Shown: one piece after another, positions 63,779 to 64,000 of the stretch | Numbering within the stretch: position 1 is the first letter of the stretch | Layout of the letters: each line of letters begins with the position of its first letter | DNA from: Capitella teleta | Lineage: Eukaryota; Annelida; Polychaeta; Capitellidae | DNA length: 64,000 bases | Assembly (NCBI GenBank): GCA_000328365.1 | Contig: KB303020.1 | Location: forward strand, 427,506-491,505 | Direction of reading: 5' to 3' | The notes under the pieces: generated by a model | Databases searched by the model: none | What the model saw: the letters and a program-made list of their open reading frames with translations, nothing else | What the model was told of the DNA's origin: nothing | Position numbers and translations under genes: made by a program

Positions 63779-64000
63779 GTGAGTGCGTTATGATGATACT
63801 CATCATACTGATTTATGGCCAGTCGACTTAATGGTTCACAAACTTCATCCCATAAATAATCAAGTGCCACCTAATACTAACATTAGGCGATTAAGGTAAA
63901 CGTCGCATGTTTGGTCGTTAGCTCGGATTCTTAGCTCAGTCAGTGCTTACCTAAACTCCGCTGTTATAATTATGGCAACCACAGACTTGTGTCGGTTGTG

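Overview
This window is nuclear DNA of an invertebrate animal. The genes are split by GT-AG introns, coding exons are GC-richer than the AT-rich surroundings, and AATAAA signals follow several stops. The gene set (Frizzled-4, an HDAC8 first exon, a receptor guanylyl cyclase, LACTB-like and claudin-like genes) is metazoan and probably bilaterian; I cannot fix the phylum. Many introns are only 46-63 bp while others exceed 1 kb, a bimodal pattern that should help placement. Repeats include an L2/CR1-like LINE and LINE scraps, Tc1/mariner remnants, TTAA-flanked (piggyBac-type) MITEs, SINE-like repeats and long (TTA)n and (TTTA)n arrays. I saw no convincing retrovirus, LTR element or Polinton, no CRISPR array and no complete tRNA or rRNA gene.

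Layout. 0-5 kb: an intronless Frizzled-4 (+), with a start-stop uORF touching its start region and a possible small divergent membrane-protein ORF. 5-13.7 kb: mostly unassigned sequence, one orphan last exon (+), one 73-codon ORF (-) whose stop overlaps AATAAA, and a diverged 0.4-kb direct repeat. 13.7-17.8 kb: two three-exon claudin/PMP22-type genes (-). 17.8-26.4 kb: repeat-rich, with a TTAA element, a candidate 1.8-kb inverted-repeat element holding (TTA)n and a SINE-like insertion, and a LINE scrap. 26.4-29.6 kb: a two-exon gene (+) for a secreted eight-cysteine peptide. 31-33.6 kb: a five-exon secreted serine beta-lactamase-like gene (+). 34.3-36.5 kb: a third claudin-like gene (-); its second intron carries a mariner-type element that has captured part of the gene's own exon 2. 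37.8-38.9 kb: a disordered protein (-) with six regularly spaced LC8-type motifs. 43-59.8 kb: a 22-exon receptor guanylyl cyclase (-) whose 8.6-kb first intron holds a LINE and two TTAA MITEs. 60.9-61.5 kb: a carboxylesterase pseudogene (-). 63.7 kb: the first exon of HDAC8 (+), running out of the window.

The genes do not form one pathway. Several encode surface or secreted proteins: a Wnt receptor, tight-junction-type tetraspans, a peptide precursor, a lactamase-like ectoenzyme and a peptide-receptor cyclase. The spliced models of the cyclase, the three claudins and the lactamase were built by hand; every junction keeps phase and all totals divide by three, so I consider them firm. Items described as unassigned rest only on an open frame and a splice or start context.
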